From Phocoena phocoena (Eukaryota > Chordata > Mammalia > Artiodactyla > Phocoenidae): a stretch of 64,000 nucleotides of DNA. The notes beneath the pieces are model-generated. The model did not search any database, had not been told where the DNA came from, and saw nothing but the letters and a program-made list of their open reading frames with translations. Numbering within the stretch: position 1 is the stretch's first letter; the number at the start of each line of letters is the position of its first letter. The stretch covers positions 45,897,124-45,961,123 of the forward strand of contig NC_089226.1 in the NCBI RefSeq assembly GCF_963924675.1. The letters are read 5' to 3'. The position numbers and the translations under genes were made by a program. Shown here piece after piece: positions 35,540 to 47,534 of the stretch.

Positions 35540-36060
35540 TATGAGACATCCTTTTAACTAATGCTGATCTAGTTTTGTTTGTTGATGGGTCATATTATAA
35601 AAATGAGAAAAGAAATTTCCAAGCTGGTTATACCATTACTACTTGAAGGGGAGAATCTCCCACAAGCTAAATCAACCCAACAAACAGAGCTCTACACCCT
35701 TATCGGGGCATCCCAGTTATCAAAAGGGCAAACAGTTAATGTTAATATTTATACTGAGAGCTGATACACCTTTGGAGTCGTCCATGATTTTAGGATGTTG
35801 TGGAAACAAAGGGGTTTTCTTATATCCACAGAGACCCCAATCAAAAGTGGGCAACAAGTAAATGATCGTCTTATTGATACTCTCTTACCTTCTGAAATTG
35901 TGGTCATAAAATTGAGTCTCACACTAAAAGACTGAACCCAAATAGCAGGGACATGCCCTAGCTGATTTTCATGCAAAGGGAGCAACAACAGACTCTGTAA
36001 AGGTTATGGCATATGTGGATAAAGTCCATTCTGCTTCTACAAAAAACGACCCCTCATTGC
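35540..36060 (+). pseudogene. pol: ERV RNase H remnant
   Basis: NADLVLFVDGSYYKNE (about 35562-35610) is the RNase H entry with its first catalytic Asp. The next frame holds LNQPNKQSSTPLSG. The C-terminal HALADFHAKGA-type motif is at ~35950-35985, just before the integrase N-terminus. Stops and shifts separate the pieces. Confidence 0.8.
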
Positions 36061-36234
36061 CAGCCTTTTGTATCTTGATGTCATTGTAACATGGCAACTG
36101 TCTGCTCTTGAATCAGAGAAATTGAAATGGGCAAACAATGGTTTTAAATTCAGTGAACAGTTGGGACTATGGGAAACCCAAGACAGCTGCTTGGTCCTTC
36201 CCTGCTCCCTGGTAAACACCATTTTTTTTTTGTT

Positions 36235-36850
36235 TTTACATTCCTTCATGCATCATGGTGCATGTAAGATGATTCAAATTATAAATAAACACTGGTGGGA
36301 AGACTTCTATAAAACTGCAAAAATAGGGGCTTCCCTGGTGGCGCAGTGGTTGAGAGTCCGCCTGCCGATGCAGGGGACGCGTGTTCGTGCCCAGGTCCGG
36401 GAGGATCCCACATGCCGCAGAGCGGCTGGGCCCGTGTGCCATGGCCGCTGAGCTTGCACGTCCGGAGCCTGTGCTCCGCGACGGGAGAGGCCACAGCAGT
36501 GAGAGGCCCGCATACCGCAAAAAAAAAAACTGCAAAAATAGTTTACCATCAACATCTGACTTGTTAGGTCCATAATCCTGGAAAATTATTTTTGTTCCTT
36601 GAGGGCTCAATACTCCTCCCTCTGGATCCTTTGGACACCTGCAGCTGGACTTCATTCAGTTGCCAAATAGTGTGGGTTATCAATATGTTCTTGTTATAGT
36701 ATGCACGTTTTCTGGGTGAGTTGAAGGCTTCCCCTACCACAAGGCTGATGCCTGTACTGTGGCAAAGAACCTGTTAGAAAGGACCTACCAGAAGGCATTC
36801 ATGACTCAAGATTCACTTCCTTTGGCAGGGCCATACTTCCCTGGTCAGGA
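36235..36850 (+). pseudogene. pol: ERV integrase remnant, split by a SINE
   Basis: The N-terminal zinc-binding part ends in WWEDFYKTAKI and continues after the SINE as VYHQHLTC. It is followed by HNPGK and a catalytic-core start FGHLQLDFIQLPNSVGYQYV (first acidic residue D in QLDF), then a stop at the usual SGW position and VEGFPYHKADACTVAKNLLE. The core ends before the second and third acidic residues, because the sequence jumps into env TM. Confidence 0.85.
36327..36525 (+). mobile_element. CHR-type tRNA-Glu SINE in ERV integrase
   Basis: Short-subtype SINE. The 16-mer AAAACTGCAAAAATAG flanks it at 36311-36326 and 36526-36541, a perfect TSD. It splits the integrase remnant. Confidence 0.95.
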
Positions 36851-36854
36851 GTAA

Positions 36855-37156
36855 ATGAGAATATGATCAAAAACATCTCCTTAACTGTTGAAGATACTGC
36901 AGATTTCATTGCTAAGATAATATCTGCCCAAAAAAGAGCCTTAGACTCTCTAGTCAAAGTTGTCCTTGATAGTAGGGTAGCCCTTGATTATTTTTTTGCT
37001 GAGCAAGGAGCTGTCTGTTCTGTGGCCAACACCACCTGCTGCACCAGGATTAACACTTCTGGAGAAGCTGAAACTCAAGTTACATTAGATCCCTGACGTA
37101 GGCACTTGGCTTAAAAAAGGTGACCCTTCCACAGGGTCTTTCTTTGACTTATTTGA
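36855..37156 (+). pseudogene. env: ERV envelope transmembrane-subunit remnant
   Basis: A 77-codon open frame (36863-37096) plus a shifted tail. It shows a heptad-like stretch, the position equivalent to the class I TM immunosuppressive-like segment at roughly residues 29-45, and a C-X6-CC motif (C at 37017, CC near 37038), diagnostic of gamma-type TM. After a stop, another frame gives TWLKKGDPSTGSFFDLFE, the pre-membrane region. The surface subunit, fusion peptide and membrane anchor are absent. A non-functional relic. Confidence 0.85.
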
Positions 37157-37158
37157 GA

Positions 37159-37484
37159 CTTAATACCTAATCTAATTACTTCCCCAAAAATGTAAACTTT
37201 AACTAGCCAACCTAGAATTTCCTGGTCAGCACTGGGAAATCTGCTTATAGTCTCCTTCCATTCCCATTAAGAAAGTGAAATTGCCTAAAACAATGCATTC
37301 TTTACTAATAATCTCCTTTTTTTTTGGCTCCCTCTCTCCCTCTCTGCTTTTGAAAGCCTTTCCTTTTCTGCAGCTCGATGGAGCTCCTTTCTAGTGCTAG
37401 ATGGGATGCTTCCCGATTCATTAATCATTTAATAAAACAAATTAGATCTTCAAATTTACTCAGTTGAATTTTTGTTATTTAACA
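37159..37484 (+). repeat. ERV 3' LTR, 5'-truncated
   Basis: Aligns with 26174-26487 but lacks the first ~68 bp of the LTR, as well as the polypurine tract. An intact AATAAA lies at about 37431-37436 and the end is TTTAACA. The two LTRs differ at many positions, so the insertion is old. Confidence 0.88.
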
Positions 37485-37488
37485 CCCC

Positions 37489-38220
37489 ATTGGCTGTCAG
37501 ATCTAGGTGATCTGGGGGCTCATCCCTCGGATGGCAGCTGTAAAAGGTGGGGTGCTAGGTGTGTGGAGAAGCTCCTTCCGGGGAGATGCTGGTGACAGGT
37601 CTATTGCAGCAAGCCAGAGGGAGAAGGCAAAGTAAGTGCCCACCGGCTCTTTCCAGCTGGATCCAGGTAGGATCACAGCCAGCACCTAGATGCATGGTAA
37701 TCAGATGACCGATCCTCAGTCAGCAGCTTGTAAAGTATGCAGTCAAACCTCTTCCAGGGAAAGACTAGGACATGGCTGTTTTTGCCTGCTCCCTCTGCAT
37801 TGAGCCCTAGGAGATAGCCACAGTGAGAGCTGTCTTTGTTTGCTAGAGTCCTGGGGGGCTCATGAATGTAAGCCCCATTGGCTTTCAGCTAGGTGATTTG
37901 GGAGACCATCCCTCAGGTGGCAGCCTTAGAAGTTGGGGCACTAGATGTACGGTTTGCTCCTCGGAGAAGCTGGGAGCTGGGGGTTCCCTCCTGATGGTAC
38001 GATACTATGCTGGGAGTGGGTTTTATGGTGAGAGTGTGCCCACCTGTTTAAATGCGGGTGTTTTCTCAGTCACCCAGAGTGTTGAAATAACTCAGCTAGT
38101 TTCTGGATGTCTCAGAGGGAATTGCCTCATGTGTAGCTGTATATTTGGTGCATCCATGGGAGGAGTGAAATTCAGGAGCCTCCTATGTTTCCATCCTGGT
38201 CTGGAGTCCCCAAATTTTTC
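37489..38220 (+). repeat. Unclassified tandem repeat, two ~388-bp units
   Basis: 'attggctgtcag' with 'ctaggtgatctggggg' at 37489 recurs as 'attggctttcag' with 'ctaggtgatttgggag' at 37877, and similarity runs for about 100 bp before fading. The left unit's start (A) lies at 26067-26105 beyond the provirus. Family unknown; it may be an old L1 5' UTR in antisense. The 120-codon frame at 37862-38224 lies inside it and has no familiar domain. Confidence 0.55.
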
Positions 38221-38459
38221 TTAGAAAATGTAAAGTTCTTCAGTATTTCTATCCTCCTCCCGAATTACAAGAACATCAGTATACTTTCACATTCCTAGTC
38301 TATTTGCTTAGAATTTTATAATTTCTTTTAATGTAAAAAAAAAAAGTTTAAGTAGTTAACACTTTTATGGTCATTAGTTCAATTTTATCAGTATCTGTGT
38401 CATGACATTATCCTATTCCTTCTCTTTGGTGACATTTATCCTTTAATAGTTCTTTACAT

Positions 38460-38840
38460 GAGGGTTTGTGGGTTTGATTTTTGTGTGCTTAAAAATGTCT
38501 TCATTTTCACTCCCTCTGTAAAGATAATTTAACTGGGTATAAAATTCCAGGCTAAGAATAAATTTCCCTCAGGAGTTGGACAATATTACTTTATTTTCTT
38601 CCCACATCTATTCTTCCTTATCTGAAGTCTACCTTTTATCTAATTGCTGTTTCTTTGAAGGCAATCTTTCTTTTCCCTCTGATAGTTTTTAATATAATCT
38701 TTATCCTTGACATTTTTAATTTTCACTACTGTGACTAGAAATTGATGTATTTTTACTAATTCTGCTCGATATTCAGTGTGTTTTATAATCTGAGAATATT
38801 TTCCTTCTTCAGATATTCTCCACCACTCACATGTAAGGTT
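38460..38840 (-). repeat. Ancient L1/HAL1 ORF1 relic, antisense
   Basis: The minus strand reads ILYPVKLSLQ followed by a broken continuation, resembling the L1 ORF1p C-terminal PRILYPAKLSF segment, in the flank order expected for old L1 or HAL1. Very diverged. Confidence 0.5.
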
Positions 38841-40734
38841 GCTGTGAGTTACTTTTTAGTATTTTCACTTTGTTTTTATAGTCCCTTTCCCTCATGATAA
38901 CCTCTCCAGGTCTAATAGTTTTATGGTAGGTTCTATCCAGTACACCAGGGTCCTAGGCTTAAACAAGATCTTATAACGGTAGATCAGGATTCCTAGGCTG
39001 CTTATTTCAGTCACTAGACTATATTAGAAAGCAGTGCTGTTAAAGAACTCTGCTAGGTCATGAAATAAAAACAGCATAACACATTCATAGCATGATTCAA
39101 GGTGATTTTCTCGCCTTCAAAAGCATCCCCAGTTTTCATGTTACTCTGCATCGTTCAGAGGTACAGGGATTATATTCCATACATGCACATGGATCTCCAG
39201 TGTTTTATTTTAATGTATAAATTTAAAATACTAGGTTTTAAGTTAAACGTGTAAGACTGGAAAACGTTAGTTAACATTCCAGGGATAAAGAAGCAGCAAC
39301 GGCCTCTCATCTTTCACTTCAATCAAAGTAAAGATGAAATCCACCCCAGGTGAATGGCTCATCCTGGTGAAGCAAGAGCAGACAATATCACCAATATTAA
39401 CAAAAGCATTAAGTTTAGGGCATCATTGTTCTGAACCTGTCACTGGTTATGACAAAAACTTCACATGCAAAAATCATTTTAATAGAGAAGTTGGAGATTA
39501 ATATAGCTAATAGATTTATGCTATTGTCCTCTGGATCAATTGGACATTATTAGAAAATTTTTGGATAATAATTTTTTAATATTTACTTCTTCCTCATAAG
39601 CTGGTGATCTGTTCATGTTAATGTAATGATAACAATGAATACGTTTAACCTGCTCAATATATCCTATTTTTTCTTTATCTCTTAAATGTAAATCAGTCTT
39701 GATAACAGCATTTTTAATTATTCAAGTATATCTGACACTTCTTGAATACCACTAAAAATCCTCTCAGCTTCAGCTCACATTCCAGCCACTTCTTCAAACA
39801 CCTGGTTTTTTATCACTGGAGAACTCTTCCCTCTCCCCTCCCCCCAAACTCACCCCACCCTACTCCCTTCTTCATCACATCACAATCCAGAAGCAGGGGA
39901 TTTAACATTATGTGGGCCATCCTTGACCAGTGGAGAGAGTAGCTCATGGATAAATGTTTCTCCTTTCTCCCCTCAGGTGGATGGTTCTTAGACATATTTT
40001 CTCCCACAGGGTTAAGCAACCAATCACCCATCACAGTGGCCATTGTATTAGCTTCCTTGTACTGGCTTTCCTTCTCTGTTCATTCCTTTTCTCCCTCACT
40101 TTTGCTTCTAGGATCCTATTCCCATATAAACCCCCTGTATTCAAGCTTTTTACTCAGGCTCTGTTTTCATGGAAACTTATGCTAAAAAAAGATACTTTTG
40201 AAGAAGCTAACCATTGAGTACACAGATAGTCCATTGCAAAGCTATCGCCTATTTAATGAGTCCATTCTTTCCAATTACAAAATTAATTTATGTCCACTTT
40301 CCCACTGGAAATAAGAGTCTCAGCATTTCTCTTCTTATGTCTTTCTGCACAGTATTGGACATTATATGCTTGACATTAAATTCTTTAAATATAATTATTA
40401 TGAATGCCTTAAATCAAGGAACCTGTACATTCTGCTAGTCTCAAGTATCCACCAGATAAAATACCCAGAAAGGTTTTTCAAGAGAAGACAAAGGTCTATT
40501 GATGAATTTACTAGGCTAGTGGATGCCATAAGTATTTGAAAACATGAAATAGGAGCCATCTCTGCCTTCACTGAGCTTATATTATGGTAAAGGAAACAGA
40601 TCATATACATATATACATATACATGTATGATATATTAAATTCAGTATACTTACATGATATACAAAACATAATTTTATTCTATAGAAAATGAATATAGAAA
40701 TAATGTGGTTCTTAGATTCCCCCCTCCCCAAAAA
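38841..40734. other. Unannotated sequence
   Basis: No gene or named repeat. A short alternating (ACATAT)n tract lies at 40602-40635. Confidence 0.4.
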
Positions 40735-41060
40735 ATTATCTATATAATTTTTGGATATATGACTTAATTTCTCTGAATCTCAGTGTTCTGAAATGGAAAT
40801 GTTAAATGGAAAGTTATAACTACCTTGAAAACTTTCTGTGAAGATTCAGAAAGACAATATGTGAAAAGTGTTTGACATTTAATATGTGGTACCTCCTACT
40901 ATTGCTCTTTGTTATATAATTTTCATCATTATCATTAATAATAAATTTCATTTGCTACCATTAATGTAAGGTGACCATGATCATTAATTCAACAAATGTT
41001 TGAGTACTTACCCAGTGACAGGCACTGTGATAACTAATACAACACAAGCAAGAAAACAAC
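40735..41060. repeat. MIR (+) followed by L2 end (-)
   Basis: 40750-40900 reads as MIR ('gacttaatttctctgaatct', 'cttgaaaactttctgtgaag'). 40985-41060 shows the antisense L2 tail ('caacaaatgtttgagtac', 'gacaggcactgtgataac'). Confidence 0.5.
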
Positions 41061-41630
41061 AGTGGTAAAAAGAAATGAAGTTAGGTTGGTGAGAGAGAGA
41101 AGTGGAGAGGGCTAGATGGACTCTGAATAGGCTTTGGACATAAAGGTAAAGAGGAAGCAGCAGTCCTAATAACGTGTTCACAGCACAGGTGGGCTCACGG
41201 GCGCTCCAAGGCCTTGGGTACACAGTACGGGAGAACTCACAATTCTAATCTGAGGTCATGATTTCCAGAGCCTGGCATTTGTGAAAGAGCAGCATTTCCA
41301 TCACTCCTGGGATTCATGACAATGACACCATTGTTGCTTCACTGGCTTCTCTTCTTCAGCAAGTGTTGAGTTGAAACTCACTCAAGCAGAGCTATTTAGC
41401 TGCCTTTCCTCTCTGTTCTATTGTCTGTATTTTGTCATCATGTCTATTCAATTAAGATTAATATCTGTACCAAGAGAATCTGACTTCTCACCAAGCCCCA
41501 AAGAGAAATCACTCACTGAGAACCAAAGTACTGTGGCTCCATTATGTTCTGAGGGCAAACAGCAGCTGAATGATGAATCGCGTACTCTCTTTTGTTGTTG
41601 TTGTAGTTAAATGTATTTCAAATGATAGTT
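41061..41630. other. Unannotated sequence
   Basis: Nothing recognised except a short TTG run at 41601-41615. Confidence 0.4.
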
Positions 41631-41638
41631 AAGATGAG

Positions 41639-41989
41639 GGACTTCCCTGGTGGTCCAGTGGTGAAGAATCCTCCTTGCAACGCAGGGGATGCCAGTTCCA
41701 TCTCTGGTCGGGGAACTAAGATCCCACATGCTGCGGGACAACTAAGCCCGCGTGCCACAACTACTGAGCTCACGCGCCTCAACTAGAGAGTCTGCGTGCC
41801 ACAAACTACAGAGCCCATGGGCCCTGGAGCCTGCGCGCCACAACTAGAGAGGAAAAACCCGCACGCCACAACTAGAAAGAAGCCCGTGCACTGCTGTGAA
41901 GAGCCTGCATGCCACAACGAAGATCCCGTGTGCTGCAACTGAGACCTGATGCAGCCAAAAATAATAAGTAAATAAATCTTAAAAAAAAA
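41639..41989 (+). mobile_element. Long CHR-type SINE
   Basis: Head GACTTCCCTGGTGGTCCAGT, 'ccacaactactgagctca'-like repeated extension, and a tail with AATAATAAGTAAATAAAT. AAGATGAG lies at 41631-41638 and 41990-41997. Older subtype, like the copies at 29103 and 43552. Confidence 0.88.
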
Positions 41990-41997
41990 AAGATGAG

Positions 41998-43539
41998 ACT
42001 CAGCAGAAACACATCAGTAACCCATACAAACAAGACTCCTCCTTTTATTAATGGATGGATAGTCCTTACATTTTTTTTCATTTTATTTTATTCACAGTTA
42101 TTGTCTCTAAGAACAAGAAAGATTTACTCTTATTTAGGCTCATTTGAATTAACAAGATTTATTTCCTCCTTATAAATTGTGTTGAATTAATCCTTTTGGA
42201 CAGCACTGAGGACCAAATATTGGATGAGCTACTTAATCATGAGCCCTGTCAGAGCCCAAGACTTACTAATGGAAAATTGTGCAAACAGTGAGGATGCTGA
42301 CAGACAGATGAGCCGTCCAGACACTTGAGAAATGCCCTCCTAGGGGTGTGTTTCAAACCTTTGCACACACATCAAGACAAACAAAAAGTCTGGGCTTTGT
42401 CATTATAAACTGGGATAGCATATTCATAGTTACCAAGCCAGGTTTGGGGAGTCCTGGATCTTACACAATTTGGAGGGCCATTCTGAAGAAAAAGAATTTT
42501 AGAAATATAAGAAATGGGGTACAAAATTCAATCTGAAAAAAGAAACTCCAATAAATTGCAAATCTTAAAAAGCTGACAAATATCACAAACATCACCAAAT
42601 CCAGAAAAATAACGTTTACTATGACTGACTGATCCACTTCTATTATACTTTCTTTATACGTGTTTTTGCTGCTTACTCGTTATATGACAATGTTGTAGTA
42701 GTATTCTTTGTAGAAGGAAATAGAAAGAGCACTTTTCCTAGCATGGTTAACCAAATATTGTTTTATATTATTAATGGTTTTGAGTAGGCATCAGTGAGAA
42801 CGGAATCCTCTGTTTACAATGTTACGTGTCTGATGCTGGGAAGAACATTCCACAGCTAAGCTTCCAGCTCCTTTCAGTAAGCCTGACCCACATGATTCCA
42901 GGACCAGGCATAGTAGGACACACTCACAGTGTGATGTGATGTCTAACCCTGCGTTTTGATGTCACAATGCCTGGAAGAGTAAGTGTTAGGACTACTCCTA
43001 GAAGCCATTACCATGCCAGGATGGTTATCAATAATGGAACTATTCGTGGAAGTGGCCATTTTTCATGAAACAGCTAGTAGCATCCCTCAGAATAAATTCT
43101 TTATTGATATTTTTGGTCTCCTCTGTATTTCTCCAAATCATTTCTAAGTCGGGAAACCCAGGGGTGAACACAGATCCCTCTTAAGCATTGCGTTCCTGCT
43201 GCTTTTGATGGAAGGATTACCCTCTGCTTCTACATGCATATCAGAGGGCACGTTTCTGCCAAATACAGCAGATATAATCATCAAAAGGACATTTAGAAAG
43301 TGTTTTTATTTAAAAAGCACACTCAAAAATTGAAAAGGTAAAAGAGAAATAAAAATATGATTCTTAAAGCTAATGTACAGTTTGCCTACAAACTTGGCTG
43401 ATGAAAATTCTTGAATGATTAACCATAAATTAGGGATTCTGCATTTTAATTTTGGTATGAGATCTCAGAGTTTTAAGGAAAACATAGTCGAAACCACTAT
43501 TCTTCAAACTATCTGATAATTACATGACATACTCTTCTT
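41998..43539. other. Unannotated sequence
   Basis: No gene or confident repeat identified. Confidence 0.4.
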
Positions 43540-43551
43540 CCTTTTATCAAA

Positions 43552-43909
43552 AATTTTAAATTTATTTATTTTATTTTGTCTATTTTATTTTTGGCTGTGC
43601 TGGGTCTTCGTTGCTGCATGCGGGCTTCTCTGGTTGCAGCAAGCCGGGGCTACTCTTTGTTGCAGTACGCAGGCTTCACATTGCAGTGGCTTCTCTTGTT
43701 GTGGAGCACAAGCTCTAGGCACGTGGGCTTCAGTAGTGGCATACGGGCTCAGTAGTTGTGGCTCACGGGCTCTAGAGCGCAGGCTCAGTAGTTGTGGCGC
43801 ACAGGCCTAGTTGCTCCGCAGCATGTGGGATCTTCCTGGACCAGGGCTCGAACCCACGTCCCCTGCATTGGCAGGTGGATTCTTAACCACTGCGCCACCA
43901 GGGAAGCCC
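43552..43909 (-). mobile_element. Long CHR-type SINE, antisense
   Basis: Antisense copy: T-rich tail ('tttattttatttttggctgt') at the left, the 'agtagttgtggctcacgggc' extension repeats, and the head reverse complement 'ccaccagggaagccc' at the right. CCTTTTATCAAA lies at 43540-43551 and 43910-43921, a perfect 12-bp TSD. Confidence 0.93.
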
Positions 43910-43921
43910 CCTTTTATCAAA

Positions 43922-46900
43922 TTTTTTGATGGTTTTATAACTGTGAACAGTGCTAGATTTGAAAGAAGGGACAAATTTAACACACAGAATTCCTTAATGT
44001 CATTTCTTCTCCTAACAAGCTTAGTGAGAAATGAAAAGAAGAAAGAATAGACATTCCTTGGTGTCTCGTGTGCTTCCTCCAAGCAAAGCAAGTGAAGAGT
44101 TATAACATATTCCACACATTACTGAGCACTCCATCACCCCATTTTGCTAAGAATCAAATCAAAAAGGACATCTGTGCTCAATAATTCCTCTTTCTTCCAT
44201 ACTGGCAAACTGCCCCCAGCAGTGGAAGAATTCTGCAGTGCCATAAAGAACAGACCATTACATGAAGGTCAGGTCTATATACTACCAAAAATATTGAAAA
44301 TTAATGCAAATAAAAGAAAAAAACATCAAATGAGTAACAATTGATCTTCTATTAATCAAAACAGTCAGGAAGTCTCCATTAGATTGGATTTTCCAGTTAA
44401 GTGGCACTCTTGTTATGGGACCTGTTGTATGAGACCCTGCTATGGGCCCATGTTTCTCAGTGTTTTTTAAACTATACTCTTTCTTGCTGAACATAAAAAT
44501 CTCTCCCCACTTCCCTGCTTGTGTCCAGAGGCCTCACTCTTGTCTTCCTAAGGAAATCACTGGGAGACAGGGGAAAGTTTATTTTTTATATAAAAGACTT
44601 TTCCTTCAGCTTTCCTAATGTAGTTTACATTACAAAAATAATGGCTTTTTGTGGTATCTCAATTTTAATACCTGTGTGATATTAAACATGTATTTTCATG
44701 CACCCTCTAAGTATGAAATGTTCTCCTGGGGGAAGAAGTGTCTCTGCCCCTTCACTACCCACAAGTGACAAACGCTTTTCTAAAACTAATAATTCCAATT
44801 TTCTGCTTTAGTAAATAGGATGGAGAGAACATTATTGAATTACCACTTAGTGCTTAGGATCTAATAGTGCCTCCGGATCTGGATGATAAACTTGAATCTT
44901 CACTCTGTAGCACTACAGCTACAGATTTACAAGATAGGCAAGCTTGATTGGAAGGTGTACCACAAAGCCAGAAAACACTGCAAGGTGCCCCTCCCCCCCC
45001 CCTTTTTTAAAGTCTCAGTTACCATGATCATGGTTCCGAATTGAAACTTGAAAATACTTAGGCTACACAATGCAATTCATCTTTGGTGTTTTCTTTCCCC
45101 AAAGCATCTTCTATCATTTATAAAGAAAGAAGCTAATCCCATTTATATCCATTGGCTTGGAACCCTCCTGTGTTTGCAGGTATGTGAGGATTTTCTCATG
45201 TTGGTGTTTGTTCAGGCTCTGGATATTAACTGCCATAACTCTTCTCACATGCTCCTGGCAATTAATCCCTCATGCCATATGCATAGTTTAGTGCCCTTTT
45301 ACTGCATGACCTCCACTCTCACATCTCCCCAAGCTAATACCATGCTAACACCTGGATTCTGCCTTCCAATTTTAAGGATATTGAACTCAGGAAACAAAAA
45401 TAGAACAGGCTTGAAGTGTCTCATTTTCATTCCACCTTTTCATGGTCCCTTGAGTTTCACCTTGAAATTAATTAAGAGAGGACAGTAAGGTGAAATTGCA
45501 CCATTTCATCTGGGTGGTACCCTGCTTCCCTTTTCTGTTGACTCCTGAAATGTCAAGATTTCAGACATATTTAAACAGTAATTGAAGGATCATAGCTTGT
45601 TACAGAGTCCCTTGGTCATCCATAGATGTATCCCCCTCCTTAATTTTTTTGCTCATGAGTGTATGAAACTATTGTTATGGTGTAAAATTGCCAAAGGGGG
45701 AAATAGATTTTTTAAAATGTTCATGAGATCAGGAAGTATGATTGACTCTGGGTGGATAATAGAAGAGAAGTTTTGGACAGCAGATCCTGTATCCCACAAA
45801 AAAGCTTGATATCATTACAGTACAAGGACCATAGTGAATACAATCCCTGTGCCTGCAGAGAGATTAGGAAACTAAGAAGGTGCTTCCATGGCTGCCCACA
45901 GAGGAGAAGGGCAGCAATTGGATACACTTGCAGGTGAGAGCACACGGGGTGAACAGCGAGATGAGGTTAAAGATACTCATCTCTTTGCTCCAGTATCATG
46001 GACCTCAGCTTCGACACCAAGTTTCTATTATCAGTTAAAAGCTGACATTAAAAAATATATAATAGGTGCAATAGAGTCCAACAAGTTCATTCAGGCCTGT
46101 CACTAGGGGGGAGTATTGCAGCTGGTAAGACTGGAAACAGTGTAAGTAAAGAAACTAACAAATGTAAATGACGTATGAGTATGCACCATTGAAAACCAAG
46201 AGAGAATCTAGCAACAATCAGACCAGGTGTGACTTCTAAACAGGAAGTTGTGACCAGGTGTGACTTCTAAACCGACCGTGTTTCCTGAAAATTTCCTTTT
46301 TAGCCTTTCACACACACACCATGCCTGTTTCAGACCCTCCAAGCAAGTGTGTGCAAGCCAATTTGCAGAGCACTATGGGTACTCTCCCAGCAAGACAATA
46401 AGATGTGGGTCAAAACATAAGTTCACTGCACACATTTACTGAGGGACCGCCATGCATCAGGCATTGTGCCAGACATGAGAGAAGAGCACAGACTCTTAGA
46501 CAAGCAATGACCACATCCTGTGTTGAATGAAGCTACAGGAGCCCAGAGGTGAGGAGAATAAACTCATTCTAGAAGAGCCAGGGACAGCTTCACAGATGAT
46601 GTCTTTGTGCTGGATTTTGAGTATATCACACAAGGTTCTTAGTTGCAAACAACAGGAAGTGCATTTGATTATTTTTAGCAGCAAATACTTTATCAGAGGA
46701 GAGCTCACAGATTTTCTGAGAGACTATGTAGCCAGGAATAACACTCCAAATCTCATCATGGTAATGTTCCAGCAGAGAGACCACTGCTGCCACCAGTGGT
46801 CATAGACCCAATCACCTGGCCACAGGAGTTGGTTGACCACCACCTCTGGAATTGGATGACTTGCCATCTCCTTAGAAGCTCAGTGTCTGATTCCACGTCT

Positions 46901-47534
46901 GGTGTAAGTGCATTTGACTGGTGGATCCTGGGTTGCATGTAAGAGAGATTGGAAAAGCTCATTTTTTAAATTTGAGACATAGGAAGAGAGAATGCCTCAA
47001 GAATAGGAAGAGTAATTGAGTTTCTGGGCACCTAGAAAGAATGACAAAGTTTCTCTTCAGCAGTTCAAAAAGACACTCAGAAGATGAAGCAAGGAGGAAT
47101 GGCATGTGCAGAGGCACTGGGAATGAAAGAGCATGGCTTAGAGCAAAACTGAGAGGTCATTCCAGATTTTCAATCTCATTTTAGGAGAGGAATTCAAAAA
47201 GGAGCAGCTCAGTTGCATATTATCAAGAGAAGAGACTTTGTTATTACTTTAGTTACTACTATAATAGTACTCTGTTTCCCAAATGACAGACTCATCACAT
47301 CATAGATGTTTTGACAATACAGCAGATGCCACTAGTCAAAGCCTGGTGCTCCAGCATTGGCACCCGAGATTACTGGAACAGCCACTGAGCCCTCTGCCTC
47401 ATCTGAGGGCCTGACATATTTGCATCTATTAAAGCTGAGACTTTTTAAATTATTAAGGATGTTTCCATATTAAGGATATTCAGTTGTTCAACTGAAGCTT
47501 GTCTGGATGTATTTCCTATTAGAATATTTAAAAA
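43922..47534. other. Unannotated sequence
   Basis: 3.6 kb with no supported gene. A poly(C) run lies at 44991-45002. The 146-codon frame at 45048-45488 has no start context or domain I recognise. 46221-46272 holds a 31-bp tandem duplication. A short antisense L2 tail pattern lies near 46435-46480. Confidence 0.45.

Larger units (their letters stand above)
26106..37484 (+). mobile_element. Endogenous retrovirus, class I (gamma-like), degenerate provirus
   Basis: LTR-gag-pro-RT-RNase H-integrase-env(TM)-LTR in the + direction. The 4-bp direct repeat CCCC flanks it at 26102-26105 and 37485-37488, a size typical of gammaretrovirus-like integration. The LTR ends form the inverted pair GGTTAAA (probably once TGTTAAA) and TTTAACA. 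All genes carry stops, frameshifts or deletions, and most of env is missing. It is interrupted by L1s at 28012-29068 and 29564-33115 and by SINEs at ~29103-29472 and 36327-36525. Removing these leaves roughly 5.5 kb of internal sequence. No intact protein can be made. Confidence 0.9.

Noticed and set aside
37500..37535. 'ctgggggctcatccctcgg' as a retroviral primer-binding site (proline type) after the 3' LTR
   Set aside because: It lies outside the provirus, and the related copy at 37888-37925 continues an older repeat. The resemblance to a primer-binding site is probably coincidental.
37862..38224. 120-codon open frame next to the ERV
   Set aside because: Lies in the duplicated unclassified repeat. 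No stop-free counterpart exists in the sister unit, and no domain is recognised.
45048..45488. 146-codon open frame
   Set aside because: No recognisable domain, no Kozak-like or splice context that I could defend, composition like the surrounding AT-rich DNA. Probably chance.
46221..46272. CRISPR-like direct repeat
   Set aside because: Two copies only, 10-bp spacer, and a mammalian genome.
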